Source of the DNA: Ramlibacter sp.
Lineage (GTDB): Bacteria; Pseudomonadota; Gammaproteobacteria; Burkholderiales; Burkholderiaceae_C
NCBI GenBank assembly: GCA_016713005.1
Contig: JADJPY010000005.1
Location: 1 to 64,000, forward strand
Reading direction: 5' to 3'
Length of the DNA stretch: 64,000 nucleotides
Shown: positions 54,392 to 63,593 of the stretch, piece by piece
How the letters are laid out: each line of letters starts with the position of its first letter
Numbering within the stretch: position 1 is the first letter of the stretch
The notes under the pieces: model-generated
Told to the model about the DNA's origin: nothing
What the model saw: the letters and a program-made list of their open reading frames with translations, nothing else
Databases searched by the model: none
Made by a program: the position numbers and the translations under genes

Positions 54392-55075
54392 TTAGGCGCT
54401 TGTGGCCAATTGCAAGAGCGCCATCAGCTCCAGGGGCGAATGGATGTGGGCGTGCGCCCCCCAGCGGCTGGTGTCGGCGTTGCTGCCGAGGTAACCGTAG
54501 GTGGCGGCCACGGTGCCCATGCCGGCCGCAAGGCCGGCCACCACGTCGCGCTCGTCGTCGCCCACATAAATGCAGCGCTGCGGGTCAATCCCCAGCTGTC
54601 GCGCGGCCTCGAACAGCGGCTCCGGGTGTGGCTTGGCGTGCGGAGTGGAGTCCCCCCCCACGACGGCGCGGGCGCTGGCAAACAGCGGCATGGCGCGCGT
54701 GAGCGGGCCGGTAAAGCGCATGGACTTGTTGGTCACCACACCCCAGGCCAGGCCCAGCCGGTCCAGCTGGCCGATCAGTTCGGGCACGCCGTCAAACGCA
54801 TAGGTGAGATGCGTCATGCGCCGCTCATAGTTGGCAAAGAACTCCTCGCGCATCGTGTCGTAGCCGGGGTGGTCGGGCGTCATGCCAAAGGCGATGCCCA
54901 GCATGCCGCGGGCGCCGGCCCCGGCCATGGACCGGTAGCGCTCCAGCGGCAGCGAGGGCAGGCCGCGCGCGGTGCGCATCTGGTCGGCGGCGGCGCCCAG
55001 GTCGGGTGCGCTGTCGATCAGGGTGCCGTCCAGGTCGAACAACACCGCCTGCGTGCCGGCAAACACCGCGCTCAT
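54392..55075 (-). CDS. gph: Phosphoglycolate phosphatase, HAD superfamily
   Basis: This dephosphorylates 2-phosphoglycolate in the cytoplasm. HAD motif I is VLFDLDGTLIDSAPDLG (Asp14 and Asp16), motif II GVVTNKSMRF, with a conserved lysine in HAKPHPEPLFEAA and motif IV VGDDERDVVAG. The 227-residue length is normal. It overlaps the ubiG stop by four bases; this ubiG-gph pair is common in Burkholderiales. Its stop codon forms part of the tmRNA promoter. Confidence 0.9.
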   Translation of the reverse strand: MSAVFAGTQAVLFDLDGTLIDSAPDLGAAADQMRTARGLPSLPLERYRSMAGAGARGMLGIAFGMTPDHPGYDTMREEFFANYERRMTHLTYAFDGVPELIGQLDRLGLAWGVVTNKSMRFTGPLTRAMPLFASARAVVGGDSTPHAKPHPEPLFEAARQLGIDPQRCIYVGDDERDVVAGLAAGMGTVAATYGYLGSNADTSRWGAHAHIHSPLELMALLQLATSA

Positions 55076-55791
55076 GCGCCGCCTGCCGGCCTGGACGTGG
55101 CGACCAGGTAGTTGACGCTGGCGTCGCCGTCGAGCCAGTAGCGCCGGGTCAGCGGGTTGTACTGCATGCCGCGAATCTCGCGCAGCTCCAGCCCGGCGGC
55201 GCGGCAGTGCAGGCTCAGCTCGCTGGGTCGGATGAATTTGGCGTACTCGTGCGTGCCACGCGGCAGCAGGTTCAGCACGTACTCGGCGCCCACCACCGCA
55301 AAAAGGAAGGACTTGGGGTTGCGGTTCAGGGTGGAGAAGAACACCTGCCCGCCGGGCTTGACCAGCGCGGCACAGGCGCGCACCACCGAGGCCGGGTCTG
55401 GCACGTGCTCCAGCATCTCCATGCAGGTGACAGCATCAAATGAGCCCGACTGCTCCGCCGCCAGGGCCTCGACACTGACTTCGCGGTAAGTGACACCCTG
55501 GGTGCCGGCCTCGAGCGCGTGCAACTGCGCCACCTTGAGCGGTTTGGTGGCCAGGTCGATGCCCAGCACCTGCGCGCCCTTGCGTGCCATGGCGTCCGAG
55601 AGGATGCCGCCTCCGCAGCCCACGTCCAGCACGCGCAGCCCGGCCAGCGGGCAGTGCTGTTCGATCCAGCCCAGGCGCAGGGGGTTGATCTGGTGCAGGG
55701 GGCGGAACTCGCTCTCGGGGTCCCACCAGCGGTGGGCCAGGTCGGAAAATTTGGCCAGTTCGGCCGGGTCGGCGTTCAGGGTTTCGGTCAT
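55072..55791 (-). CDS. ubiG: Ubiquinone biosynthesis O-methyltransferase
   Basis: This SAM-dependent enzyme performs both O-methylations in ubiquinone synthesis. The SAM-binding motif is VLDVGCGGGILSDAMA; the substrate region has FSDLAHRWWDPESEFRPLH near the N-terminus and GTHEYAKFIRPSEL near the C-terminus, all typical. 239 residues. It is preceded by a 90-base spacer that contains the ompA terminator, so it likely has its own promoter there or is read at low level through it. Confidence 0.93.
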   Translation of the reverse strand: MTETLNADPAELAKFSDLAHRWWDPESEFRPLHQINPLRLGWIEQHCPLAGLRVLDVGCGGGILSDAMARKGAQVLGIDLATKPLKVAQLHALEAGTQGVTYREVSVEALAAEQSGSFDAVTCMEMLEHVPDPASVVRACAALVKPGGQVFFSTLNRNPKSFLFAVVGAEYVLNLLPRGTHEYAKFIRPSELSLHCRAAGLELREIRGMQYNPLTRRYWLDGDASVNYLVATSRPAGGA

Positions 55792-55811
55792 GGGCGCATT
55801 TTCACCGATGC

Positions 55812-55840
55812 AAAAGAAAAGGCCCCGTTGCCGGGGCCTT
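55812..55840 (-). terminator. Rho-independent terminator after the ompA-family gene
   Basis: On the minus strand AAGGCCCCG-GCAA-CGGGGCCTT is followed by TTCTTTT. It lies about 40 bases past the stop of the outer-membrane gene and before ubiG. Confidence 0.85.
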
Positions 55841-55881
55841 TTGCGCAGGCCCCGCAGGGCCTGCCAGCAATCCGCGAGGGA

Positions 55882-56544
55882 TTACTTGTTGGGGCGGGTA
55901 CCGACCACTTCGATTTCCACGCGGCGGTTCTTGGCGCGGCCTTCGTTGGTCTTGTTGTCAGCCACCGGCTGCTTCTCGCCCTTGCCTTCGGTGTAGACAC
56001 GGTTCTTTTCGATGCCCTTGGACACGAGATAGGCCTTGACGGCTTCAGCACGTGCAACCGACAGCTTCTGGTTGTAGGCGTCGCCACCCACGGAGTCGGT
56101 GTGGCCCACGGCGATCACGACTTCGAGGTTGATGCCCTTGACCTTGCCAACCAGGTCGTCCAGCTTGGCCTTGCCTTCGGGCTTGACAACAGACTTGTTG
56201 AAGTCGAAGAAGGCGTCGGCAGCGTACGTCACCTTGGTGGCGGCGGGCGGTGCGGGCGGACGGGCAGCCGGAGCGGGAGCCGGGCGGGCTGCGGGTGCAG
56301 CAGCAGCGGCGGCAGCCGGTGCGCGCGGGGCAGCAGCTGCGGGTGCCATGGCCTTGATGGCGCCATCGCAACTGGCGGCAGCCGTAGCAGGCGTCCAGCT
56401 TGCATCGCGCCAGCACAGTTCGTTGGTACCGTTCTTCCACACGGTGCCGTCGGCAGCGCGCCAGTTGTCCACAGATTGGGCACCAGCGGCAGTTGCAAGC
56501 GCTGCAGAGGCAAACAACATCGCCACTTTGTTCAGTTTATTCAT
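55882..56544 (-). CDS. OmpA-family outer-membrane protein
   Basis: A signal peptide is evident (MNKLNKVAMLFASAALATAA, cleavage after AGA). A short domain with VDNWRAADGTVWKNGTNELC follows, then an Ala/Pro-rich linker and the C-terminal OmpA peptidoglycan-binding domain: FFDFNKSVVKPEGKAKLDDL, VGHTDSVGGDAYNQKLSVAR and GRAKNRRVEIEVVG. The protein anchors outer membrane to cell wall. 220 residues. The same gene order next to gyrA occurs in other Comamonadaceae, from memory. Confidence 0.9.
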   Translation of the reverse strand: MNKLNKVAMLFASAALATAAGAQSVDNWRAADGTVWKNGTNELCWRDASWTPATAAASCDGAIKAMAPAAAAPRAPAAAAAAAPAARPAPAPAARPPAPPAATKVTYAADAFFDFNKSVVKPEGKAKLDDLVGKVKGINLEVVIAVGHTDSVGGDAYNQKLSVARAEAVKAYLVSKGIEKNRVYTEGKGEKQPVADNKTNEGRAKNRRVEIEVVGTRPNK

Positions 56545-56755
56545 GGTTCTCCTCAGGGAAAGAGCCGCAGCAGCGCTGCGATAAATTAAGACGCTTCAAA
56601 TGACCACCATCCGAAACGTTAGGGCCATTGTGCCATAGCGCGCAGGCCGGTGCCCGCGGGAATAGCCTGAGTTTGTTGCTGGATTGCCACAAGCCCCCCG
56701 ACCCTTAGAATCTGGGGGTCCGGCGCCCTTGCCGGCCGCGTTTTCCGCCCCCTTC

Positions 56756-59395
56756 ATGACCCAATTCGCCAAAGAAACCCTGCCCATCAGCCTCGAGGAG
56801 GAGATGCGGCGCAGTTACCTCGACTACGCCATGAGCGTGATCGTCGGGCGAGCCCTGCCCGATGCGCGCGACGGACTCAAGCCGGTCCACCGGCGGGTGC
56901 TGTTTGCGATGCACGAGTTGAACAACGACTGGAACCGGCCCTACAAGAAGTCCGCCCGCATCGTGGGCGACGTGATCGGCAAGTACCACCCGCACGGCGA
57001 CAGCGCGGTCTACGACACCATCGTGCGCATGGCGCAGGATTTCTCGCTGCGCCACATGCTGGTGGACGGCCAGGGCAATTTCGGCTCGGTGGACGGCGAC
57101 AACGCCGCGGCGATGCGCTACACCGAGATCCGCCTGTCCAAGATCGCCCACGAGATGCTGGCCGACATCGACAAGGAAACCGTTGACTTCGGGCCCAACT
57201 ACGACGGCAGCGAGCGCGAGCCCCTGGTGCTGCCCGCACGCCTGCCCAACCTGCTGGTCAACGGCTCTGCCGGCATTGCCGTGGGCATGGCCACCAACAT
57301 CCCCCCGCACAACCTCAACGAGGTGGTGGACGCCTGCCTGCACCTGCTGAAAAACCCCGAGGCCTCCATTGACGAACTGATGGAGATCATCCCGGCGCCG
57401 GACTTCCCCACCGCCGGCATCATCTACGGCATCAACGGCGTGAAGGAAGGCTATCGAACCGGCCGTGGGCGGGTGGTGATGCGGGCGCGCTGCCATTTCG
57501 AGGACATCGACAAGGGCCAGCGCCAGTCCATCATCGTCGACGAAATCCCCTACCAGGTGAACAAGAAGACGCTGCTGGAGCGCATCGCCGAACTCGTCAA
57601 CGAGAAAAAGATCGAGGGCATCAGCCACATCCAGGACGAGTCCGACAAGTCGGGCATGCGGGTGGTGATCGAGCTCAAGCGCGGTGAAGTGCCCGAGGTG
57701 GTGCTCAACAACCTGTACAAGCAGACGCAGCTGCAGGACACCTTCGGCATCAACATGGTGGCCCTCATCGACGGCCAGCCCAAGCTGTGCAACCTGAAGG
57801 ACCTGATCAGCGTCTTCCTCCAGCACCGCCGCGAGGTGGTGACCCGCCGCACGGTGTTCAACCTGCGCAAGGCACGGGAGCGCGGCCACGTGCTTGAGGG
57901 CCTGGCCGTCGCGCTGGCCAATATTGACGACTTCATCGCCATCATCCGCAACGCGCCCACCCCGCCGGTGGCCAAGGCCGAACTGATGGCGCGCCCATGG
58001 GACAGCAAGCTGGTGCGCGAGATGCTCACCCGCACCCGCGCCGACGGCGGCGTGGTCAACGCCGACGACTACCGTCCCGACGGGCTCGAGAAGGCCTACG
58101 GCATGGGCGGCGACGGCCTGTACAGGCTGAGCGACACCCAGGCCCAGGAAATCCTGCAGATGCGCCTGCAGCGCCTCACCGGCCTGGAGCAGGACAAGAT
58201 CGTCGCGGAATACAAAGAGGTGATGGCCGAGATCGACGACCTGCTGGACATCCTGGCCAACCCGGCCCGGGTGTCCACCATCATCGGCGAAGAGCTGGCC
58301 GTCATTCGCCAGGAGTTCGGCCAGACCAAGGCCGGTGCGCGGCGCAGCGAGATTGAACACAACGCCCAGGATCTGGCCACCGAAGACCTGATCACGCCCA
58401 CCGACATGGTGGTGACGCTCAGCCACTCGGGTTACATCAAAAGCCAGCCGCTGTCCGAGTACCGGGCCCAGAAGCGCGGCGGGCGCGGCAAGCAGGCCAC
58501 GGCGACCAAGGAAGACGACTGGATCGACCAGCTCTTCATCGCCAACACGCACGACTGGATCCTGTGCTTCTCCAACCGCGGGCGCCTGTACTGGCTCAAG
58601 GTCTGGGAAGTGCCCTCGGGCTCGCGCGGCTCGCGCGGCCGACCGATCGTGAACATGTTCCCCCTGCAGGAGGGCGAGAAGATCAACGTGGTGTTGCCGC
58701 TCACCGGCGAGTTCCGCAGCTTCCCCGCGGACCACTATGTGTTCATGGCCACCTCGATGGGCACCGTCAAGAAGACGGCGCTGGATGAGTTCAACAACCC
58801 GCGCAAGCTGGGCATCATTGCCGTGGACCTGGACGCGGGCGACTTTCTTGTCGGCGCCGCGCTGACGGATGGCAAGCACGACGTGATGCTCTTCAGCGAC
58901 GGCGGCAAGGCCGTGCGCTTTGACGAAAACGATGTCCGCCCCACCGGCCGCAACACCCGAGGGGTGCGCGGCATGATGCTGGAGGACGGCCAGAGCGTGA
59001 TCGCCATGCTGGTGGCCGAAGACGAGCAGCAGAGCGTGCTGTGCGCCACCGAGAACGGCTACGGCAAGCGCACCAGCATCACGGAATACACGCGCCACGG
59101 CCGCGGCACCAAGGGCATGATCGCCATCCAGCAAAGCGAGCGCAACGGCAAGGTCGTGGCCGCGACGCTGGTGCACGCCGACGACGAGATCATGCTGATC
59201 ACCGACAAGGGCGTCCTGGTGCGCACCCGCGTGAGCGAGATCCGCGAACTGGGCCGCGCCACGCAGGGCGTGACGCTGATCGGCCTGGACGAAGGCTCGC
59301 GCCTGAGCGGATTGCAGCGCATCGTTGAAAATGACGCGAACGCGGGCGAAGGCGATGCACCAGATGCGGGCGGTGACGCGGACCCACAAACCTGA
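56756..59395 (+). CDS. gyrA: DNA gyrase subunit A
   Basis: This is the DNA-cleaving subunit of gyrase. The ATG at 56756 gives MTQFAKETLPISLEEEMRRS; the longer upstream frame is not supported. The catalytic tyrosine is Tyr122 in AAAMRYTEIRLSKI. The quinolone-resistance region HPHGDSAVYDTIVRMAQ keeps Ser83 and Asp87, the wild-type residues. The C-terminal DNA-wrapping domain has a GyrA box YRAQKRGGRGK. 879 residues. The 211-base spacer to the divergent ompA-family gene holds both promoters. Confidence 0.96.
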   Translation: MTQFAKETLPISLEEEMRRSYLDYAMSVIVGRALPDARDGLKPVHRRVLFAMHELNNDWNRPYKKSARIVGDVIGKYHPHGDSAVYDTIVRMAQDFSLRHMLVDGQGNFGSVDGDNAAAMRYTEIRLSKIAHEMLADIDKETVDFGPNYDGSEREPLVLPARLPNLLVNGSAGIAVGMATNIPPHNLNEVVDACLHLLKNPEASIDELMEIIPAPDFPTAGIIYGINGVKEGYRTGRGRVVMRARCHFEDIDKGQRQSIIVDEIPYQVNKKTLLERIAELVNEKKIEGISHIQDESDKSGMRVVIELKRGEVPEVVLNNLYKQTQLQDTFGINMVALIDGQPKLCNLKDLISVFLQHRREVVTRRTVFNLRKARERGHVLEGLAVALANIDDFIAIIRNAPTPPVAKAELMARPWDSKLVREMLTRTRADGGVVNADDYRPDGLEKAYGMGGDGLYRLSDTQAQEILQMRLQRLTGLEQDKIVAEYKEVMAEIDDLLDILANPARVSTIIGEELAVIRQEFGQTKAGARRSEIEHNAQDLATEDLITPTDMVVTLSHSGYIKSQPLSEYRAQKRGGRGKQATATKEDDWIDQLFIANTHDWILCFSNRGRLYWLKVWEVPSGSRGSRGRPIVNMFPLQEGEKINVVLPLTGEFRSFPADHYVFMATSMGTVKKTALDEFNNPRKLGIIAVDLDAGDFLVGAALTDGKHDVMLFSDGGKAVRFDENDVRPTGRNTRGVRGMMLEDGQSVIAMLVAEDEQQSVLCATENGYGKRTSITEYTRHGRGTKGMIAIQQSERNGKVVAATLVHADDEIMLITDKGVLVRTRVSEIRELGRATQGVTLIGLDEGSRLSGLQRIVENDANAGEGDAPDAGGDADPQT

Positions 59396-59407
59396 CGCTA
59401 TCTACAT

Positions 59408-59464
59408 TGCTATTATTTTCATAGCAGCTTGGCAATATTCCACGCGGGCTGCAGGCATATTTCT
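59408..59464. repeat. Short interspersed repeat, copy 1
   Basis: The gyrA-pheA spacer contains TTGCTATTATTTTCATAGCA followed about 25 bases later by CGGGCTGCAGGC. The same two blocks occur inside aroA at 62178-62242. From memory, repeats of this form are scattered through Comamonadaceae genomes. Confidence 0.5.
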
Positions 59465-59472
59465 ACCCTGAA

Positions 59473-60555
59473 ATGGCAAAGAACCTGGCTGAACTGCGCA
59501 CCGCGATCGACGCCGTCGACCGCGAGTTGCTGGCGCTGCTGAACCAGCGCGCCGCGCTGGCCAACGAGGTCGGCGAGATCAAGCGCGCCGAAGGTTCGGC
59601 CGTGTTCCGGCCCGAGCGCGAGGCCCAGGTCATCAACGGCCTGCAAGGCGCCAACCCCGGCCCGCTGAAGGCCGCCAACGTGGCCACCATCTGGCGCGAA
59701 ATCATGTCCGCCTGCCGCGCCCTCGAAGCCCCGCAGCGCGTGGCTTACCTCGGCCCGGCCGGCACCTTCAGCGAGCAGGCCGCGGTGCAGTTCTTCGGAT
59801 CCAGCATCGAGCATGTCCGTTGCGTGAACTTTGACGAGGTGTTCCACGCCGCTGCCGCCGGTACGGCCGACTTTGGCGTCGTGCCGGTGGAGAACAGCAC
59901 CGAAGGCGTGGTGACCCGCTCGCTTGACCTGCTGCTGCAGTCCCCGCTGCACATCGTGGGCGAGATCAGCCTGCTGGTGCGCCACCACCTGCTGCGCCTG
60001 TCGCCGTCACTGGACGGCATCGAGGCCGTGCTGGCCCACCCGCAGGCGTTGGCCCAGTGCCAGGGCTGGCTCAACAAGCACCTTCCCAACGCCGAGCGGC
60101 GGGCCGTGGCGAGCAATGCCGAGGGCGCCCGGATGGCGTCCACCAATCCGGCCTGGGCCGGCATCGCCGGGGAGCGTGCGGGGTCCGAGTTCGGACTGCA
60201 CATCGCCGCGCACGCCATCCAGGACGACGCGTTCAATCGCACCCGCTTTGCCGTGGTCTGCCTGCCGCAGACCCTGTCCGCGCCGCAGGCCTCGGGGCGC
60301 GATTGCGTGAGCCTCATCGTCTCGGTGCCCAACAAGCCCGGGGCGGTGCACGACATCCTGGTGCCGCTCAAGACGCATGGCGTGTCCATGACCCGCTTCG
60401 AATCCCGCCCGGCCCGCTCCGGCCAGTGGGAATACTATTTTTATATCGATGTGCAGGGCCACCCCTCGCAGCCCCATGTGGCTGCTGCCCTGGCGGACCT
60501 GCAATCCCTGTGCGCCTTTTACAAGGTGCTGGGCACCTACCCGGTCAGCGACTGA
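59473..60555 (+). CDS. pheA: Bifunctional chorismate mutase / prephenate dehydratase
   Basis: This enzyme makes phenylpyruvate from chorismate. The N-terminal AroQ mutase (ELRTAIDAVDRELLALLNQR, residues 1-85) is joined to a dehydratase (YLGPAGTFSEQAAVQFFGSS; TADFGVVPVENSTEGVV) and a C-terminal ACT regulatory domain (HGVSMTRFESRPARSGQWEY) that binds phenylalanine. 360 residues. It follows gyrA without the serC gene that many betaproteobacteria have in this slot, and overlaps tyrA (TGATG). Confidence 0.95.
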   Translation: MAKNLAELRTAIDAVDRELLALLNQRAALANEVGEIKRAEGSAVFRPEREAQVINGLQGANPGPLKAANVATIWREIMSACRALEAPQRVAYLGPAGTFSEQAAVQFFGSSIEHVRCVNFDEVFHAAAAGTADFGVVPVENSTEGVVTRSLDLLLQSPLHIVGEISLLVRHHLLRLSPSLDGIEAVLAHPQALAQCQGWLNKHLPNAERRAVASNAEGARMASTNPAWAGIAGERAGSEFGLHIAAHAIQDDAFNRTRFAVVCLPQTLSAPQASGRDCVSLIVSVPNKPGAVHDILVPLKTHGVSMTRFESRPARSGQWEYYFYIDVQGHPSQPHVAAALADLQSLCAFYKVLGTYPVSD

Positions 60556-61433
60556 TGTTTGAGCAACTTGGACTCATTGGCTGTGGCCTCATGGGCGGAT
60601 CGTTCGCGCTGGCGCTCAAGCGCGCGGGACTGGTCAAGCGCGTGGTCGGTTACAGCAAATCCCCCTCCACCACCGAGCGCGCGCGCCAGATGGGCGTGAT
60701 CGACGTGGAGGCGCCCTCGGCGCTGCTGGCCGTGTCCGGCGCGGACATCGTGCTGCTGGCCGTGCCAGTCTCGGCCACGGAGGCCACCTTCAAGGCCATC
60801 CGCCATCTGGTGACCCCGCGCATGCTGATCATGGATGTGGGCTCGACCAAGCGCGACGTGGTGGACGCCGCCCGCCGCGTGCTGCGCGAAAACGCCTCCG
60901 CGTTTGTGCCCGCGCACCCCGTGACCGGGCGCGAGGTCTCCGGCGTGGAGCATGCCGACCCCGACCTGTACCTCAACCGACAGGTCATCCTGACCCCGAT
61001 CGATCGCACCCAGCCCGACCATGTGCAAAAGGCCACCGACGTGTGGACCGCCATCGGCTCGCACGTGCTGCGCATGACACCGGAGTCCCACGACGCCGCC
61101 TTTGCCGCCGTGAGCCACCTGCCCCACCTGATCGCTTTCGCGCTGATCAACGGCATCGCTTCGCAGGCGCATGGGCGCGACTACCTGTCGCTCGCCGGGC
61201 CGGGTTTCCGCGATTTCACCCGCATCGCCGCCAGCGACCCCAAGATGTGGCGCGACATCCTGATCGCCAATCGCGAGGAGTTGCTTGCACAGTCGCAGAT
61301 TTTCCAGCGCACGCTGCAGGCGCTGGAACTGATGATTTCCAGCGGCAACTCTGACGCACTGGAAGACCTGATCGGGCAGGCCAGCAAGACCCGCGCCGGC
61401 TGGCGCATGGGCACGACCAAGTCGCACAAATAG
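60555..61433 (+). CDS. tyrA: Prephenate dehydrogenase
   Basis: This NAD-dependent step leads to tyrosine. A Rossmann motif LGLIGCGLMGGSFALALKRA is at the N-terminus; AHPVTGREVSGVEHAD and SHLPHLIAFALINGIA are conserved active-site and dimer regions. 292 residues. The start codon overlaps the pheA stop and the stop is followed immediately by the aroA start, so the three are one operon. Confidence 0.93.
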   Translation: MFEQLGLIGCGLMGGSFALALKRAGLVKRVVGYSKSPSTTERARQMGVIDVEAPSALLAVSGADIVLLAVPVSATEATFKAIRHLVTPRMLIMDVGSTKRDVVDAARRVLRENASAFVPAHPVTGREVSGVEHADPDLYLNRQVILTPIDRTQPDHVQKATDVWTAIGSHVLRMTPESHDAAFAAVSHLPHLIAFALINGIASQAHGRDYLSLAGPGFRDFTRIAASDPKMWRDILIANREELLAQSQIFQRTLQALELMISSGNSDALEDLIGQASKTRAGWRMGTTKSHK

Positions 61434-63431
61434 ATGTTCGCCACCGCCTTCCTGGACATCCCGCCGCTGGCGGGCGCGGCAGGCGAGGTCACGCTGCCGG
61501 GCTCCAAGAGCATTTCCAACCGCGTGCTGCTGCTGGCCGCGCTGTGCGAGGGCACGACCATCGTGCACGACCTGCTGGATTCGGACGACACCCGCGTGAT
61601 GCTGGGGGCGCTGCGCATGCTCGGCTGCGGCGTGGCGCAGGAAGGCGCCGTGGTACGGGTCACCGGCCTGGGCGGCCGGCCCCCCCCGGCCGCCGCCCGG
61701 CTCTTCATGGGCAATGCGGGCACCGCCATGCGGCCGCTGACCGCGGCGCTGGCCGTGCTGGGCGGCGACTTTGAGCTTGCCGGCGTGGCGCGCATGCACG
61801 AGCGGCCCATCGGCGACCTGGTGGACGCGCTGCGCCAGCTGGGCTGCCGCATCGACTACCTCGGCAACGACGGGTTTCCGCCGCTTCGCATCGGGCGACC
61901 CGAGCTGGCCCTCGATGAGCCGATTCGCGTCCGTGGAGATGTGTCCAGCCAGTTCCTGACGGCACTCCTGATGGCCCTGCCCCTCGTCGCCCGGCGCGAC
62001 GTGGTGATTGACGTCGTGGGGGAACTGATCTCACGGCCCTACATCGAGATCACGCTAAACCTGCTGGCGCGTTTCGGCGTCGCTGTGCAGCGCGACGGCT
62101 GGCAGCGCTTCACCATCCCTGCGGGAAGCCGGCTGCGCACGCCCGGCGAGATCCACGTCGAGGCCGACGCTTCGTCTGCTAGCTATTTCATAGCACTCGG
62201 ATCAATAACGACGGGGGCTGGAGGCCAAAACGGCATAAAAATCCGTGGTGTCGGCACAGATTCCATCCAGGGCGACATCCGCTTCGTCGAGGCGGCCGTT
62301 GCGATGGGCGCGCAGGTCAACAGCGGCCCCAACTGGCTGGAGGTCCGCCGCGGCGCCTGGCCCCTCAAGGCGCTGGACCTGGACTGCAACCACATCCCGG
62401 ACGCCGCCATGACGCTGGCCGTGATGGCGTTGTACGCCGACGGCCCCAGCACGCTGCGCAACATCGCCAGCTGGCGCGTCAAGGAAACCGACCGGATCGC
62501 CGCCATGGCCACGGAGTGCCGCAAGCTGGGCGCGGCCGTCGATGAGGGTCCGGACTGGCTGCGCGTCACGCCGCCCCGTCACTGGCAAGCCGCCAGCATC
62601 CATACGTACGACGACCACCGTGTGGCCATGTGTTTTTCACTGGCCGCCTTCAACCCGGACAACGTGCCGGTCCGCATTGAAGACCCCCAGTGCGTGGCCA
62701 AGACCTTCCCCGATTACTTCGAGACGCTGTTTTCCGTGACGCAGCCCGTCGCCGGCCGGGTGCCCGTGCTGTGCGTGGACGGGCCCACCGCCTCGGGCAA
62801 GGGCACGCTGGCGGCGGCGCTGGCGCAACGGCTGGGCTACCACTATCTGGATTCAGGGGCGCTGTACCGCGTCACCGCCCTGGCCGCCCTGCGCACCGGT
62901 CTTGCGCTGGACGCGGCGAACGAAGCCCCGATCGCTGAGCTGGCCCGGCGCCTGCCGGTGCGTTTTGAAGGCGAACGCGTGTTGCTGGCAGGCGAGGACG
63001 TCTCCGACGCCATCCGCAGCGAAGAAGGTGGCATGAACGCGTCGCGGGTTTCGGCGCTGCCGGCGGTGCGCACCGCGCTGGTGGCCCTGCAGCACGGCTT
63101 TTGCCGAGTCCCGGGCCTGGTGGCGGACGGGCGCGACATGGGCACCGTCATCTTTCCGCACGCCCCGCTGAAGGTGTACCTCACGGCCAGCGCCGCCAAA
63201 CGCGCCGAACGCCGCCATAAGCAGTTGATTTCAAAGGGTTTTCCGGCTATACTCGACGTTCTTCGCGCCGACCTGGAAGCGCGTGATGCGAGGGACTCGT
63301 CCCGCAGCGTCGCGCCCCTCATGCCGGCGCAGGATGCCCTGCTGCTGGACAACTCGGAGCTGACCATTGATGAATCGGTCAACCGGGTACTCGACTGGTG
63401 GCAAGGACGCCAGCCCTTCAAATCCGTTTGA
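61434..63431 (+). CDS. aroA-cmk: Fused EPSP synthase and cytidylate kinase
   Basis: Residues 1-440 are 3-phosphoshikimate 1-carboxyvinyltransferase (LPGSKSISNRVLLLAALCEG, FMGNAGTAMRPLTAALA, DASSASYFIALG, RVKETDRIAAMATEC); residues 445-665 are CMP kinase (VDGPTASGKGTLAAALAQRL, YLDSGALYRVTALAA, DGRDMGTVIFPHAPLKVYLT). Such fusions are known in Burkholderiales. Just after DASSASYF the protein has an extra TTGAGGQNGIK stretch encoded by a chromosomal repeat (62178-62242). It is in operon with pheA and tyrA. Confidence 0.94.
   Translation: MFATAFLDIPPLAGAAGEVTLPGSKSISNRVLLLAALCEGTTIVHDLLDSDDTRVMLGALRMLGCGVAQEGAVVRVTGLGGRPPPAAARLFMGNAGTAMRPLTAALAVLGGDFELAGVARMHERPIGDLVDALRQLGCRIDYLGNDGFPPLRIGRPELALDEPIRVRGDVSSQFLTALLMALPLVARRDVVIDVVGELISRPYIEITLNLLARFGVAVQRDGWQRFTIPAGSRLRTPGEIHVEADASSASYFIALGSITTGAGGQNGIKIRGVGTDSIQGDIRFVEAAVAMGAQVNSGPNWLEVRRGAWPLKALDLDCNHIPDAAMTLAVMALYADGPSTLRNIASWRVKETDRIAAMATECRKLGAAVDEGPDWLRVTPPRHWQAASIHTYDDHRVAMCFSLAAFNPDNVPVRIEDPQCVAKTFPDYFETLFSVTQPVAGRVPVLCVDGPTASGKGTLAAALAQRLGYHYLDSGALYRVTALAALRTGLALDAANEAPIAELARRLPVRFEGERVLLAGEDVSDAIRSEEGGMNASRVSALPAVRTALVALQHGFCRVPGLVADGRDMGTVIFPHAPLKVYLTASAAKRAERRHKQLISKGFPAILDVLRADLEARDARDSSRSVAPLMPAQDALLLDNSELTIDESVNRVLDWWQGRQPFKSV
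62178..62242. repeat. Short interspersed repeat, copy 2, inside aroA
   Basis: TGCTAGCTATTTCATAGCA followed by GGGGGCTGGAGGCCAAAACG lies in frame within aroA. The two blocks match the repeat in the gyrA-pheA spacer. It codes for a few residues not found in typical EPSP synthases. Confidence 0.5.
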
Positions 63432-63593
63432 GTGGCTGGCAACGGCCCACACGGCCCCTCCCGCGCGTCAGCGCCCAGGCTGTGTGGATCTCCAACGAAC
63501 CGCGGCTTGTTGCCGCACACAAACGCCGTCCTCAGTCTTTGAAACCGCCGCAATGGTGCGGCTGTAAACCTGTGCGACGCGCAAGGAAACTCC

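Noticed and set aside
56705..59389. A very long open frame (about 890 codons) on the minus strand opposite gyrA.
   Set aside because: It is a mirror effect of the high-GC codon use of gyrA: low-complexity His/Val/Leu/Ala-rich translation, no start signal, no motif.
60537..61799. A 420-codon minus-strand frame opposite tyrA and aroA.
   Set aside because: Same antisense artefact; composition is His/Gly/Arg-rich without domain signs, and both plus-strand genes are certain.
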